The notes beneath the pieces were generated by a model, which searched no databases, was not told the DNA's origin, and saw only the letters and a program-made list of their open reading frames with translations. DNA of 64,000 nucleotides, from NCBI RefSeq assembly GCF_013410775.1, contig NZ_JACCFH010000001.1, forward strand, positions 1,178,001 to 1,242,000, in the 5' to 3' direction. The stretch is from Sphaerotilus montanus. GTDB taxonomy: Bacteria > Pseudomonadota > Gammaproteobacteria > Burkholderiales > Burkholderiaceae_C. The position numbers and the translations under genes were made by a program. Numbering within the stretch: position 1 is the stretch's first letter; every line of letters starts with the position of its first letter. Shown piece by piece: positions 55,414 through 64,000 of the stretch.

Positions 55414-56049
55414 CTACGGATGCCCGGCCGGCGGCGCCTCGTCCACCAGCGCCGCGTAACGCCGGATGAGCTGCGCCAGCGACTCGGCGCCGAGCTTGGC
55501 GAACAGGTTGGCGCGGTGCGTCTCGACCGTGCGCGGCGACAGCCCGCCCAGCGCCCGGGCAATCTCCTTGTTCGTCAGCCCCGCGACGATCAGCCCGAGC
55601 ACCTCCCGCTCGCGCTCCGAAAGCTGCGCGTGGCGCTCGCGGGCCTCGCGGTCGGCCTGGTGGCGTTCGCGTGAACGCACATGCTGGCGCACGGCGGTCT
55701 GCAGCGTCTCGATCAACAGCTCGTCGTCCACCGGCTTTTCGAGGAACTCGGCCGCGCCGGACTTGAACGCGCGCCGGCACAGCTCCACCGTGCCATGCCC
55801 CGTCAGCATCACCACCGGCTGGTCGACGCCCTCGGCGCGCAGCCGCTCCAGCACCGTCAGCCCGCTCAGCCCCGGCATCCGCACATCCAGCACGATGGCG
55901 CCGATCGCCTGCCGATCGAATCCGGCAAGGAAGGCCAGCGGCTCGGCCCAGGTCGTCACGCGCAGGCCGACGGTGCCGATCAGCAGCGCGAGGCTGTCGC
56001 GCACGGCGGCGTCGTCGTCGATGAGGTGGATCAGGGGTGCAGTGGTCAT
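55414..56049 (-). CDS. FixJ-type response regulator
   Basis: 211 residues. Receiver with acidic pocket D11-D13, phospho-acceptor D55 (VLDVRMPG), T83 in MLTGHG and K105; Q-linker; LuxR-type helix-turn-helix LSEREREVLGLIVAGLTNKEIARALGGLSPRTVETHRANLFAKLGA (in parts, about 145-190). The start at 56049 overlaps the kinase stop by four bases, so the pair is co-translated. It activates unknown targets, possibly the envelope genes around it. Confidence 0.92.
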   Translation of the reverse strand: MTTAPLIHLIDDDAAVRDSLALLIGTVGLRVTTWAEPLAFLAGFDRQAIGAIVLDVRMPGLSGLTVLERLRAEGVDQPVVMLTGHGTVELCRRAFKSGAAEFLEKPVDDELLIETLQTAVRQHVRSRERHQADREARERHAQLSEREREVLGLIVAGLTNKEIARALGGLSPRTVETHRANLFAKLGAESLAQLIRRYAALVDEAPPAGHP

Positions 56050-57530
56050 GGGCGTTCGGCCACCCGGGGCAGCCGCAGAGTGAAACAGGCGCCACGCGGC
56101 GGGTTCACCTCGGCCGCCAGCGCGCCACCCATGCCCTGCGCGAGGCTTTCGCACAGGCTCAGGCCGAGGCCGAGCCCGCCGGGGCGTGTGGTGTAGAAGG
56201 GCTCGAACAGCCGCGGCAGCGCGTCGTCCGGAATGCCGGGACCAGTGTCGGCCACGCGCAGCCGGCCGGCATCACCGTCGGTGTCGAGCGTGAGCACGAG
56301 GCGGCGCTCGGCGGCGTCCACCTGCTCCAGCGCCTGCAGCGCGTTCATCACGAGGTTGTGGACGATCTGCTGCACGGCCACCGCGTCGCCCTGCACCACC
56401 ACCGGCGCCGCCGCGGCCACCACCTGCGGCACCACCGCCCGCCGCGCCGACTCGGGCTCCAGCAGGTGCAGCGTGTCGGCGACCAGCACGTCCAGCGCGA
56501 CCGGTTGCAGCACCCGCCCCGCGTCCGGCCGCTCGACGCTGCGCCGCAGCCGCAGCAACACATCGCTGGCGCGGCGGGCCTGCGCGGCGGCCTGTTCCAG
56601 CGCCTGGCGCAGCAGCGGCGTGTCGGCCGGGTCGTGCTCCTCGTCGGCGAGCAGGCGGCGCGCGGCCTGCGTGCTGGCGAGCACGGCGGTGAGCGGCTGG
56701 TTCAGCTCGTGGGCGATGCCGGCGGCGAGTTCGCCCAGCGTGTTGAGCCGGGCGACCTGGCCCAGCCGCAGCAGTTCTTCCGCCCGGCGACGCGCCACGC
56801 GCTGCCGCCACCACGCCGCCGCCGCCGCCAGCAGCGCCGCGATCAGCGCCGAAGCCCCCGCCATCTGCCCCCACGGCAGGTCCGCCCAGCCAAAGCCGCG
56901 CTCCACGACCACCTCGAACGGCTGGCTCGGCGACGCCAGCACCTTGCGGAAGGCGTAGGGCCACGGCGCGGCGTCGGGTGCGCCGTGGCCCGCTTGCAGC
57001 ACCAAGGACTGCCCGCCGAACTGCAGCGACACACGCTGCGGGTCATCGACGCGGATCGGCCACTCGCTCCACGGCACCATCGCGCGCAGGTCGAGGCGCA
57101 GCGCGTGGCTGGCCGGCTCGCCGTGCTGCACCAGCAGGTAGCGGCCTTGCGCCAGATCGATGTGCACCGACACGGCCCGGTCGAGCACCCGGGACTGCGC
57201 GTCCGCAGCTTGCAGCGCGGCGTCCCGCCAGTCGTGGCCACGGTCGCGCTGCAGCACCAAGAGTACCTGCGGATAGACCGCCGGCAGGTGCTGCTGCGGC
57301 TGGTCGTCTTCCGCACCGGATCGGGTCGGCTGCAGCAGGTTGAGCGTGGCGAGGATGGCGTCGTGCTGCGCAGCGCGCTGGCTGAGCAGGCGGTGGGCGA
57401 TGCGGGCGTCGGTGTCGAAGGCCTCGCGCAGGCGGGTCAGCTCGGACTGCGCCAGGCCCACCGCCGCCAGCGTGGACAGCAGGGTCCAGGCGAGTCCGCC
57501 AAGGAGGAGGGAGCGGCGACGCGACAACAT
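56046..57530 (-). CDS. Sensor histidine kinase with periplasmic domain
   Basis: 494 residues. Two membrane helices (about 8-28 and 222-241) bracket a 190-residue periplasmic domain without recognised motifs. HisKA has GELAAGIAHELNQPL (H274), and the ATPase has HNLVMNAL and DTGPGIPDD, with a GLGLGLS lid. The architecture resembles DctB/FixL-type kinases. The ATG at 57530 was chosen because the first membrane helix begins directly after it; an upstream in-frame TTG would extend into the terminator region. Confidence 0.9.
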   Translation of the reverse strand: MLSRRRSLLLGGLAWTLLSTLAAVGLAQSELTRLREAFDTDARIAHRLLSQRAAQHDAILATLNLLQPTRSGAEDDQPQQHLPAVYPQVLLVLQRDRGHDWRDAALQAADAQSRVLDRAVSVHIDLAQGRYLLVQHGEPASHALRLDLRAMVPWSEWPIRVDDPQRVSLQFGGQSLVLQAGHGAPDAAPWPYAFRKVLASPSQPFEVVVERGFGWADLPWGQMAGASALIAALLAAAAAWWRQRVARRRAEELLRLGQVARLNTLGELAAGIAHELNQPLTAVLASTQAARRLLADEEHDPADTPLLRQALEQAAAQARRASDVLLRLRRSVERPDAGRVLQPVALDVLVADTLHLLEPESARRAVVPQVVAAAAPVVVQGDAVAVQQIVHNLVMNALQALEQVDAAERRLVLTLDTDGDAGRLRVADTGPGIPDDALPRLFEPFYTTRPGGLGLGLSLCESLAQGMGGALAAEVNPPRGACFTLRLPRVAERP

Positions 57531-57545
57531 GCCGCGATGATCGCC

Positions 57546-57579
57546 CAAAAATAAAAGGGTCTGCCGCTCTGGCAGACCC
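57546..57579 (-). terminator. Rho-independent terminator between A2M and kinase genes
   Basis: On the minus strand GGGTCTGCC (57579-57571), loop AGAGC, GGCAGACCC (57565-57557), then TTTTATTTTTG. It lies 140 bases after the A2M stop and just before the kinase ATG. It should end most A2M transcripts, so the downstream genes are probably expressed partly by read-through or from a promoter inside this region. Confidence 0.82.
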
Positions 57580-57719
57580 CCCCTGATTTCATGAATCGCT
57601 CGATGAATCGATAAAAAGGTACAGATACCACGCCAAGGCCTTGACTTGCCATGCCGCGTTGGAATGAAAGATACGTCCAAGTACCTGTGAACTACACCCC
57701 CGATTCCAGGGTGATTTGT

Positions 57720-60700
57720 TCAAAACGAGACATCCATCACGCCAACTGGTGCCTCGCCGAAGTTCTCTGGCGCATACATCGCCTCGACGCGGCTCGGCGG
57801 CAACAGGTAGCGGCCGGCGGTGTTCAGCCGCATCGTGTACTCGACCGTGTGCGTGCCGCGCGGCAGCCAGGCGTAGTAGGCGCGCCAGGCCTCCGGCAGG
57901 CGCTCCTCGTACACGCGCCAGGCGGCTCCGCTCGACTGCTCGCCGCGGGTCGCGATCTGTGCATCCCGCCCCAGCCCGTTGCCCAGCAGCGCCCCACCCG
58001 GCGGCACCGGGTCGCTGATCACCACCCAGCCGAGGTCGGCCATCGCCGTCACCTTCAGCTGCACGCGCAGCACGTCGCCGCGGGTCCACCGGCCGGCCGT
58101 CTTCTGCTCGACCCCGGTGACGCTGCGCTCGATGCGGTAGCCGGCGCTGAACGGCGCCTTCAGCGGCACGGCGGCCAGGCTCTGCAGCGCCACCCACGGC
58201 TTGCCGGTGCCCTGCTGCGTGACCGTCAGCGTGGCCGGCGTGCTGGACGGCGCCGCCCACGGCAGGCGCATCGCCCCGCCGTCGGCCTGCTTCGCCCAGT
58301 CGAGTTCGCGCGTGGTCGTTCCGAGCGCGGCGCGGCTGCGGCCCGTGACGGGCATCGACTCGTGCACCGCCGAGAAGCGGTCCAGCGCCAGCGTGGTCCA
58401 GGCGTTGGCCGTCGTCGTCGAGAACGCGCCGCTGCGCTGGGCGTCCAGACGCGCCATCAGGCCGGTGACGAGCCGCGGCAGGTCTTCGCGCCAGCCCGCA
58501 CCATCGTCCACCGCCGTCAGCAGCAGCCGCGCCGCGTTGGCGTCCGCGCCCGTCATCAGCCACCACCACGCATCGCCCGCCTCATCGGCGAACTTCATCG
58601 TCGTGCCACCCGCGACCAGCCGGGCGCGCAGCAGGTTGCGCGCCTCGTCCACGCGCTGCGCCTGCTGCGGGATGCCGTCGACGCGGCGCAGGATCGCCAG
58701 CCAGTCGATCAGCGCGCCGGTCGGCCACTGTTGCGGCGTGATCTCCAGCGAGCCGAGCAGCCGCGCCGACGCCCGGCCGTGCCGTGACAGCGCCTCGATC
58801 GCGGCGAGCTTGCGCACGTCGCGCTCCAGTGCATCCGCCCGCGGCGACGGCAGGCGGCGCTCCAACCGGCCTTCGACAAACGCGGTCAGCCCGGCCAGCA
58901 TCGCCTCGCGCGGCGCGTCCGGGATCTTCCAGCCGGCCGCCTGCGACGCCGCCAGCACATAGGCCGTCAGCGCGTCGCTGCCCCCGCCCGCGCTGTCGGA
59001 TGACGGCGGGAAGTAGTGCGCGAGGCCGTCGCGGTCGAGGTAGGTCGGCAGTTCGCCCACCAGCCGGGTCCACGCCGCCGTGTCGTGCAGGCCGATGGCG
59101 CGCGAGGTCTGCTGTTCCAGGCAGCGGTACGGGTACAGCTCGAAGAAGCGCCGGATGCCGGGCAGCGCGCCCGCCAGCGTCGGCTTGAGCGTCACCTGCA
59201 CACCGCCCAGCCCCGGCAGCGCGTCCGCGGGCAGCGCCACCGGCCAGCTCACCGTACCGTCGAGCTGGCGGATCGTCGCCTGCTGCGCGCGCACCGGGAC
59301 GGCCGGCTGCACCAGCTGCACGACCTTGATGCGGTCGCGCGCCGGCTGGTCTCCCGCGGCGACGCCCACCTCCTCGGCGCCGCCCTCCCAGGTCAGCGTC
59401 GTCACGTCCTGCGGCACCGTGACCTTCCAGCGCACTTCCGTCGCCGCGCCGGCCGCGATCGACACCTGCTGCTCCGGCTGCCCGGTGAGCGTCGCCTGGA
59501 CCTTCATTGCCCGCGCCGTCGTGTTGCGCAGCGTGTAGAGCGCCTCGAACTGGTCGCCGCCGCGCACCAGCGTCGGCAGGCCGGCGAGCATCTGCAAGTC
59601 CTGGCTGACGCGGATCGACGCGCTGCCGGTGCCGAACTGGTCCACGCCGCTGTCCGCGATCGCCACGAGACGGAAGCTGGTCAGCGAATCGTTCAGCGGC
59701 ACGTCGATCGTCGCCCGGCCCTGCGCGTCGAGCTTCACCGCCGGTTGCCACAGCAGCAGCGTGTCGAACAGCTCCCGCGTCGGGTTGCGACCGCCGCTGC
59801 CGCCGGGGGCGATGGCTTTGCGGCCGTAGTGGCGGCGGCCGATGATCTCGTTCTGCGCGGTGGACGTCTCCACCCCCCACGCACGCGGCTGGAACATCGC
59901 CTCCAGCAGCTCCCACGAGGTGTTCGGCATCAGCGCCAGCAGCCCCTCATCCACCGCCGCGAACGCCACCTCGCCGCCCGCCAGCGGCTGCCCGCCGCGC
60001 AGCACCTGCACCGTCGCCTTCGCCGTCTGGCGCACGCCGTACTGCGGCTGCGCGGGCGTGACCTTGACCTCCAGCCGGTGCTCGTCCAGCCCGACCCGCA
60101 GCGCCGCCACGCCCAGCTTGAACGCCGGCTTGGCCAGATCGACCATCGCGGTCGGCGCCTGGTACTCCGGCGCTTCGTGGCGCCAGGCGTTCCACCACAG
60201 CGTCGGCGCGCGCCAGCCCCAGTCGAAGAACGAATACCACGGCACATGCCGGATCCGCCCACGCAGCACCAGCGCGCTGACGTACACGTTCGGCGCCCAG
60301 GAGCCCGCGCCGGCTGCGGACGCCTTCGGGATCGGCACCTCGATCACCGGATCACTGCCGCGCAGCGTCACCACCTTCGCCTCCAGCACGCCCTCGCGCT
60401 CGACCGTCACCAGCACCGTCGCCTCGCGGAACGGCATGCGCACCTGCAGCCGCGCCGTCTCGCCCGGCTTCAGGTCGCGCTGTTCGGGGAGCAGGTCGAT
60501 GCGGTCGTCGTTGTCCTGGTCGAACCAGAGTTCACCGCCCAGGCTGACCCAGACCGAGGCGGTCGACTCCGTCCGCTTGCCGGCGCTGTCGGTCGCCTGC
60601 GCGATCAGGTGGATCTCGCCCGCGCTCGTCACGTCGAGGTCGCACACCAGCAGCCCGCGCGCGTCGGTCTTGCCGCTGCAGAGCTTGCCAAGATCCTTCA

Positions 60701-63596
60701 CCTGCTCTTTAGAGTCGTAGGCGTAGAAACCACCGACCACCTTCTGGCGCGTCGTCAGCGACGTGCGCTGCTCGCCGCGCAGCGCGACCGCCTGCCCGGC
60801 CTGCGGCTTGCCCTGCGTGTCGAGCACGACCATCTGCACCGGCACGCGCCCCTTCTGCGCCAGCCAACTGCGCGCGCGGACGCCGACCACCAGGCTCGAT
60901 GGCCACAGCGTCGTCGTGCGGCCCACGGTCTGGCGCTCGCCGTTCGGGTCGTCGAAGCTTACCTCGGTGACGAGTTCGGCCGGCACCTTGAGCGCTTGCA
61001 CGCTCGCGGGCAGCGCGACCTTGGCGGTGGCGGCGCCCTGCGCGTCGGTCTTCACGGGTTGGCGGTCGGCGAGCACCTGTTCGCGCACGCTGCTGACCGA
61101 CTCGCCGGTCTCGGCGTTGCGGGTGTCCGGCGGCGAGAAGCTGTAGTCGCCGTAGTCGGGGAAGTGGATGTACGCCGGCCGCAGCAGCGCGTTCAGCGAC
61201 GCCGCCGTCGACAGCCCGCCGCCCGACAGGTGCGTGAGCTGCACGCCGAGGCTCAGCTCGCGCGGCGCGATCTGCGGGCCAGCCGGTGCCGACAGCCGCG
61301 CATCGACCAGCGGCACCTTGAACGCCTCGACACGGAACTGCCCGGAGGACCACTGCGCCCCGCCCTTGCGCTTGAGCGTCACGTCGTAGAAGCCCTGCTT
61401 GGCCGCTTTCGGAGTCGCCCAGCGCATCGCCCGCGCAAAGGGAAGCGTCACCACCTCGCCCGTGGCCACGTGGGTGATGTCCACCTCGTCGGGCTGCTGA
61501 TCGGCCTTGAACGCCGCCAGGCCGCGCTCGGTCTCGTGGCGCAGCCAGTGTTTCATCGACACCGTCTCGCCGACGCGCAGCAGCGTGCGGTCGAACACCG
61601 TGTGGGCGCGCACCGCGTTGCGGTCGTCGAGCGGGCCGCTGGCGGTCGGGTGGTTGAAGCGCCAGGACTCGATGCCCTGGCTCCAGCCGCTGAACACGAA
61701 CGACAGGTCGCGCCCGCCGTCCGCTCGCGCCGGGCTGCGGGCCGTCACGAACAGGCCGTTGTCGGTGAGGCACTGGTCGTAGGTCACCTCGAACCCACGC
61801 GGAATCCGCGCCACCCCCTGCGCATCGGTGCGACCGGACCAGAGCACGTCGCCGCGGCAGTCATTCACCGCCACGTCCGCGTTCGCCACCGGCTGCGCGC
61901 GGTCGAGCGTCGTCACCCAGACGAGGCTGGACGTGCGCCCGCGCTTGAAATGCACCCCCATCGGCGTCACCAGCACACCGGCGCGGACGTACATCGGCGC
62001 CTCCCGGTCCAGCAACTGCCGGCCGAGCACGCGCGAAGAGATCTCGACGACGTGGTAGCCCGAGCGCGTCAGCGGCAGGCCGAGCACCTCGGTCGCGCCG
62101 GGCGTCTTGGCGGTGTCCGCACCGGGGCCGGGCAGGTCGCTGCGCTGCACCTCGGTTTCCTTGGCCAGCAGCGACAGCTCGCGGGTGCCGACGATGCGGT
62201 CCCGCGTCACCTTGCGCGGCTTGCCGTCGTCGCCGGTCACGGTCTCGGTGACCTTCCAGTCCTTCTGGGGCAGACCGGCTTCCCGGGCGGTGAAGCTGCT
62301 CTCGTGGTGGCGCTGCACCTTGGCGAACCACTGCAGCAAGTCCTTGTCGGACACGCCCGCGTCGAGCGTCTTGATGTTCAGCCGCGCCTTCGGTGGCGGG
62401 CCGCTGCCTTCGTGGACATGGCGCACCGTGATCGGCAGCATCCCCGGCTCGGCGGCGGTGCCCAGTTCGACCACGCCGAACGGCGCCGCGGCGAACTTGG
62501 CCAGCGGCGGCATCCCGCCGGTCGCCGTCTGCAGCGGAAAGGCCGACGCGTTCGCCAGCGCGCGGCCGGAGGCGTCGCGGAAGTCCTTGGGCAGCGTGAG
62601 CTGGTAGCGCATGCGCTCGTCCAGCGGCGAGGGGAAATCGATGGCCTCGACCGTCGCCTCGGTCGCGTCGCGGGCGAGCTTCGGCGCGATCCCGCTGCCC
62701 TGCCCGTCCGCGCGCGCCAGGCGGATCTGCGCCGCCACCTCGCGCGCGACCGGCGCAGAGAAACGCACCTGCATCGGCCGCAGCGGGATGCACGGCGCCT
62801 CGGCCCGCTCGCGCTCGCAGGTGAACTCGGCGGTGAAGCGCTCGCGCACCTCCCACTCGAAGCGGCGCGGCGCGCGGGTGACGACCTTCGGGTTGTTGGC
62901 CGCGGCGATGCCCGGCCCCCACACCAGCTTCACCCCCGCAGCGGGCGGCAGCGGGCGCTGACAGGTCAGCACGGCCACGCGCTCGGCGTCCCGGTCCTTG
63001 ATCTGCTGGCTCTTCAGCAGCGCGGCGCGCGGTGCCCCGTCGACCCAGACCACGGGCACCCGCTCGCCGACGCCCTGCACTTCGCACCAGGCGTTGCGGC
63101 GCACCGTGTCGGCGACGACCTGGCCGTTCAGGCGCAGCAGCCAGTGCTGGTCCTCCTCGACCTGCGCGCCTTCGTACGGCTCGACCGACAGCACCGCCGG
63201 CCCGCCCGACGAGAAGCGGAACTCGCGCGGCCCGTGGAGCGTGCCGTTCAGCGGCTTCCAGGTCGGCGCGATCGTCAGCTGGCACGCGACGCCGGGGGGC
63301 AGCGCGTCGTTCAGGTCGTAGGCCCACTCGCGGTCGCTGGTCCAGCGGCGGCTGCCGGCGGGTGCCGCCGTGGCACCCAGGCCTTCGCAGCGCAGCGTGG
63401 CCGGATCGGGCAAGGCGGGCGAACCGAACGGCACGACCGCCGTGTCGAAGCGCAGGCGGATCTGCACCGCCTCGGACACCTCGCCGCTGGGCGTCGCCGT
63501 GACCACCCGGGCCGCCTGTGCTGCACCGGCCAGCGTCCAGCCTGCCAGCATTGCCGCCATCCACCTTGCCACCGTCCTGCTGCGCGTCGAGCCCAT
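57720..63596 (-). CDS. Bacterial alpha-2-macroglobulin (YfhM-like)
   Basis: 1958 residues. The signal peptide ends in AQA (about residue 29) without a lipobox Cys, unlike the lipoprotein YfhM of E. coli, so this is probably a soluble periplasmic protein. The MG-domain series is followed by the thioester site CLEQ (C1492 to Q1495) in YPYRCLEQQTSRAIG and a C-terminal receptor-like domain. A2M traps proteases that enter through breached envelope and usually works with PBP1C. The ATG at 63596 has AGGAGG at five bases; a GTG one codon earlier is less well placed. It is longer than YfhM (1653 residues). Confidence 0.93.
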   Translation of the reverse strand: MGSTRSRTVARWMAAMLAGWTLAGAAQAARVVTATPSGEVSEAVQIRLRFDTAVVPFGSPALPDPATLRCEGLGATAAPAGSRRWTSDREWAYDLNDALPPGVACQLTIAPTWKPLNGTLHGPREFRFSSGGPAVLSVEPYEGAQVEEDQHWLLRLNGQVVADTVRRNAWCEVQGVGERVPVVWVDGAPRAALLKSQQIKDRDAERVAVLTCQRPLPPAAGVKLVWGPGIAAANNPKVVTRAPRRFEWEVRERFTAEFTCERERAEAPCIPLRPMQVRFSAPVAREVAAQIRLARADGQGSGIAPKLARDATEATVEAIDFPSPLDERMRYQLTLPKDFRDASGRALANASAFPLQTATGGMPPLAKFAAAPFGVVELGTAAEPGMLPITVRHVHEGSGPPPKARLNIKTLDAGVSDKDLLQWFAKVQRHHESSFTAREAGLPQKDWKVTETVTGDDGKPRKVTRDRIVGTRELSLLAKETEVQRSDLPGPGADTAKTPGATEVLGLPLTRSGYHVVEISSRVLGRQLLDREAPMYVRAGVLVTPMGVHFKRGRTSSLVWVTTLDRAQPVANADVAVNDCRGDVLWSGRTDAQGVARIPRGFEVTYDQCLTDNGLFVTARSPARADGGRDLSFVFSGWSQGIESWRFNHPTASGPLDDRNAVRAHTVFDRTLLRVGETVSMKHWLRHETERGLAAFKADQQPDEVDITHVATGEVVTLPFARAMRWATPKAAKQGFYDVTLKRKGGAQWSSGQFRVEAFKVPLVDARLSAPAGPQIAPRELSLGVQLTHLSGGGLSTAASLNALLRPAYIHFPDYGDYSFSPPDTRNAETGESVSSVREQVLADRQPVKTDAQGAATAKVALPASVQALKVPAELVTEVSFDDPNGERQTVGRTTTLWPSSLVVGVRARSWLAQKGRVPVQMVVLDTQGKPQAGQAVALRGEQRTSLTTRQKVVGGFYAYDSKEQVKDLGKLCSGKTDARGLLVCDLDVTSAGEIHLIAQATDSAGKRTESTASVWVSLGGELWFDQDNDDRIDLLPEQRDLKPGETARLQVRMPFREATVLVTVEREGVLEAKVVTLRGSDPVIEVPIPKASAAGAGSWAPNVYVSALVLRGRIRHVPWYSFFDWGWRAPTLWWNAWRHEAPEYQAPTAMVDLAKPAFKLGVAALRVGLDEHRLEVKVTPAQPQYGVRQTAKATVQVLRGGQPLAGGEVAFAAVDEGLLALMPNTSWELLEAMFQPRAWGVETSTAQNEIIGRRHYGRKAIAPGGSGGRNPTRELFDTLLLWQPAVKLDAQGRATIDVPLNDSLTSFRLVAIADSGVDQFGTGSASIRVSQDLQMLAGLPTLVRGGDQFEALYTLRNTTARAMKVQATLTGQPEQQVSIAAGAATEVRWKVTVPQDVTTLTWEGGAEEVGVAAGDQPARDRIKVVQLVQPAVPVRAQQATIRQLDGTVSWPVALPADALPGLGGVQVTLKPTLAGALPGIRRFFELYPYRCLEQQTSRAIGLHDTAAWTRLVGELPTYLDRDGLAHYFPPSSDSAGGGSDALTAYVLAASQAAGWKIPDAPREAMLAGLTAFVEGRLERRLPSPRADALERDVRKLAAIEALSRHGRASARLLGSLEITPQQWPTGALIDWLAILRRVDGIPQQAQRVDEARNLLRARLVAGGTTMKFADEAGDAWWWLMTGADANAARLLLTAVDDGAGWREDLPRLVTGLMARLDAQRSGAFSTTTANAWTTLALDRFSAVHESMPVTGRSRAALGTTTRELDWAKQADGGAMRLPWAAPSSTPATLTVTQQGTGKPWVALQSLAAVPLKAPFSAGYRIERSVTGVEQKTAGRWTRGDVLRVQLKVTAMADLGWVVISDPVPPGGALLGNGLGRDAQIATRGEQSSGAAWRVYEERLPEAWRAYYAWLPRGTHTVEYTMRLNTAGRYLLPPSRVEAMYAPENFGEAPVGVMDVSF

Positions 63597-63622
63597 CACG
63601 CCCTCCTGTTCGAGCGCACAGT

Positions 63623-64000
63623 CTATGTCCGGCGTTCCCAGTGCCAGTCCCGGATTTCCGGCAGATCCTCGCCGTGCTCGGCGATGTGCTGCTGGTGGCG
63701 CTCCACCCGGGCCCCGTAGCGCGCCGTGGCCTGCGCGAGCTGCCCGGCCAGGCGCGGCACGTGGCGGACCACATCCAGCGCGAGCTGGTAGCGGTCGAGG
63801 TGGTTGCGCACCACCATGTCGAAGGGCGTCGTGGTCGAGCCGGACTCCTGGAAGCCCCGGACGTGGAAATTGCCGTGGTTGCGGCGCCGGTAGGTGAGCT
63901 TGTGGACCATCGCCGGGTAGCCGTGGAAGGCGAAGACCACGGGCCGGTCGGTGGTGAACAGGTCGTCGAAGTCGCGGTCGGGCAGTCCGTGCGGGTGCTG
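63623..64000 (-). CDS. Phosphoketolase, C-terminal part (cut by window edge)
   Basis: The visible 125 codons are the end of xylulose-5-phosphate/fructose-6-phosphate phosphoketolase: [19 protein letters not shown], then [20 protein letters not shown], and the terminal [13 protein letters not shown] signature. The enzyme splits the sugar phosphate with phosphate to acetyl phosphate and uses thiamine diphosphate bound by the missing N-terminal part. The gene enters from beyond 64000 and ends 27 bases before the A2M start in the same direction, so the two may share a transcript. Confidence 0.92.
   Translation of the reverse strand, partial: QHPHGLPDRDFDDLFTTDRPVVFAFHGYPAMVHKLTYRRRNHGNFHVRGFQESGSTTTPFDMVVRNHLDRYQLALDVVRHVPRLAGQLAQATARYGARVERHQQHIAEHGEDLPEIRDWHWERRT

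Noticed and set aside
57660-57734. MDVSF occurs both at the A2M C-terminus and at the start of the extended kinase frame
   Set aside because: The underlying bases differ at several positions and the second copy starts from a TTG without ribosome site; taken as chance.
59016-63719. 1567-codon plus-strand frame opposite A2M
   Set aside because: Arg/His/Leu-rich shadow of the A2M gene; no domain or ribosome site.

Overview
The window is a high-G+C, densely coded chromosomal segment of a Gram-negative bacterium. The gene set fits a betaproteobacterium of the Burkholderiales (Sphaerotilus/Leptothrix/Rubrivivax-like): a class II ribonucleotide reductase, a TrxC-type thioredoxin, AmpG, a PBP1C and alpha-2-macroglobulin pair, many c-di-GMP and two-component proteins, and FNR-type boxes. 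The taxonomic placement is inference from gene content; no rRNA or tRNA gene is present. Both window ends cut genes: a MoxR/RavA-like ATPase on the left and a phosphoketolase on the right.

Layout. 0-7.3 kb: MoxR ATPase plus VWA pair, a persulfide-dioxygenase-like metallo-hydrolase, a SHOCT protein, AMP nucleosidase and a diguanylate cyclase coupled to it. 7.4-12.1 kb: a four-gene tripartite efflux operon (NodT-type outer-membrane factor, MacA-like adaptor, separate ATPase and permease). 12.2-14.6 kb: small metabolic genes. 14.65-17.6 kb: an exported rhodanese and a divergent EF-G-like GTPase around a regulatory region holding a perfect FNR box and a long palindrome. 17.6-24.2 kb: lipoprotein, CorA-like protein, glycosyltransferase, DUF2917 protein and a MocR regulator. 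24.2-31.3 kb: a RecB-nuclease/XPD-helicase fusion, SGNH hydrolase, sugar dehydrogenase, degenerate Mrr-like protein, a second metallo-hydrolase, a LuxR-type and a Crp/Fnr-type regulator. 31.3-36.0 kb: M48 peptidase, AmpG, flavin reductase with a Tat lipoprotein, TrxC.

36.0-40.1 kb is an accessory island with visibly lower G+C. It holds a mini-gene with a possible C2H2 zinc finger and a structured leader, a DUF6429 protein, an AAA-family ATPase gene split by an intact IS1595-family element (24-bp inverted repeats, 8-bp target duplication), and a small basic disordered protein. The core then resumes with NrdJ (40.2-43.1 kb), a hybrid histidine kinase coupled to a REC-GGDEF-EAL protein (43.3-48.4 kb), two DUF59 iron-sulfur-assembly-like genes each behind an FNR-like promoter (48.4-49.3 kb) and a short-chain dehydrogenase.

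50.2-52.0 kb carries an ATPase plus RloB-like Toprim pair, a likely defence module. From 63.6 down to 51.9 kb, six minus-strand genes follow one another: alpha-2-macroglobulin, sensor kinase, response regulator, HbpS/GlcG-like exported protein, ankyrin-repeat protein and PBP1C. This places a two-component system and a possible sensory heme-binding protein inside the known A2M/PBP1C envelope-defence pair. I consider this the most interesting arrangement in the window, together with the IS-split ATPase island.
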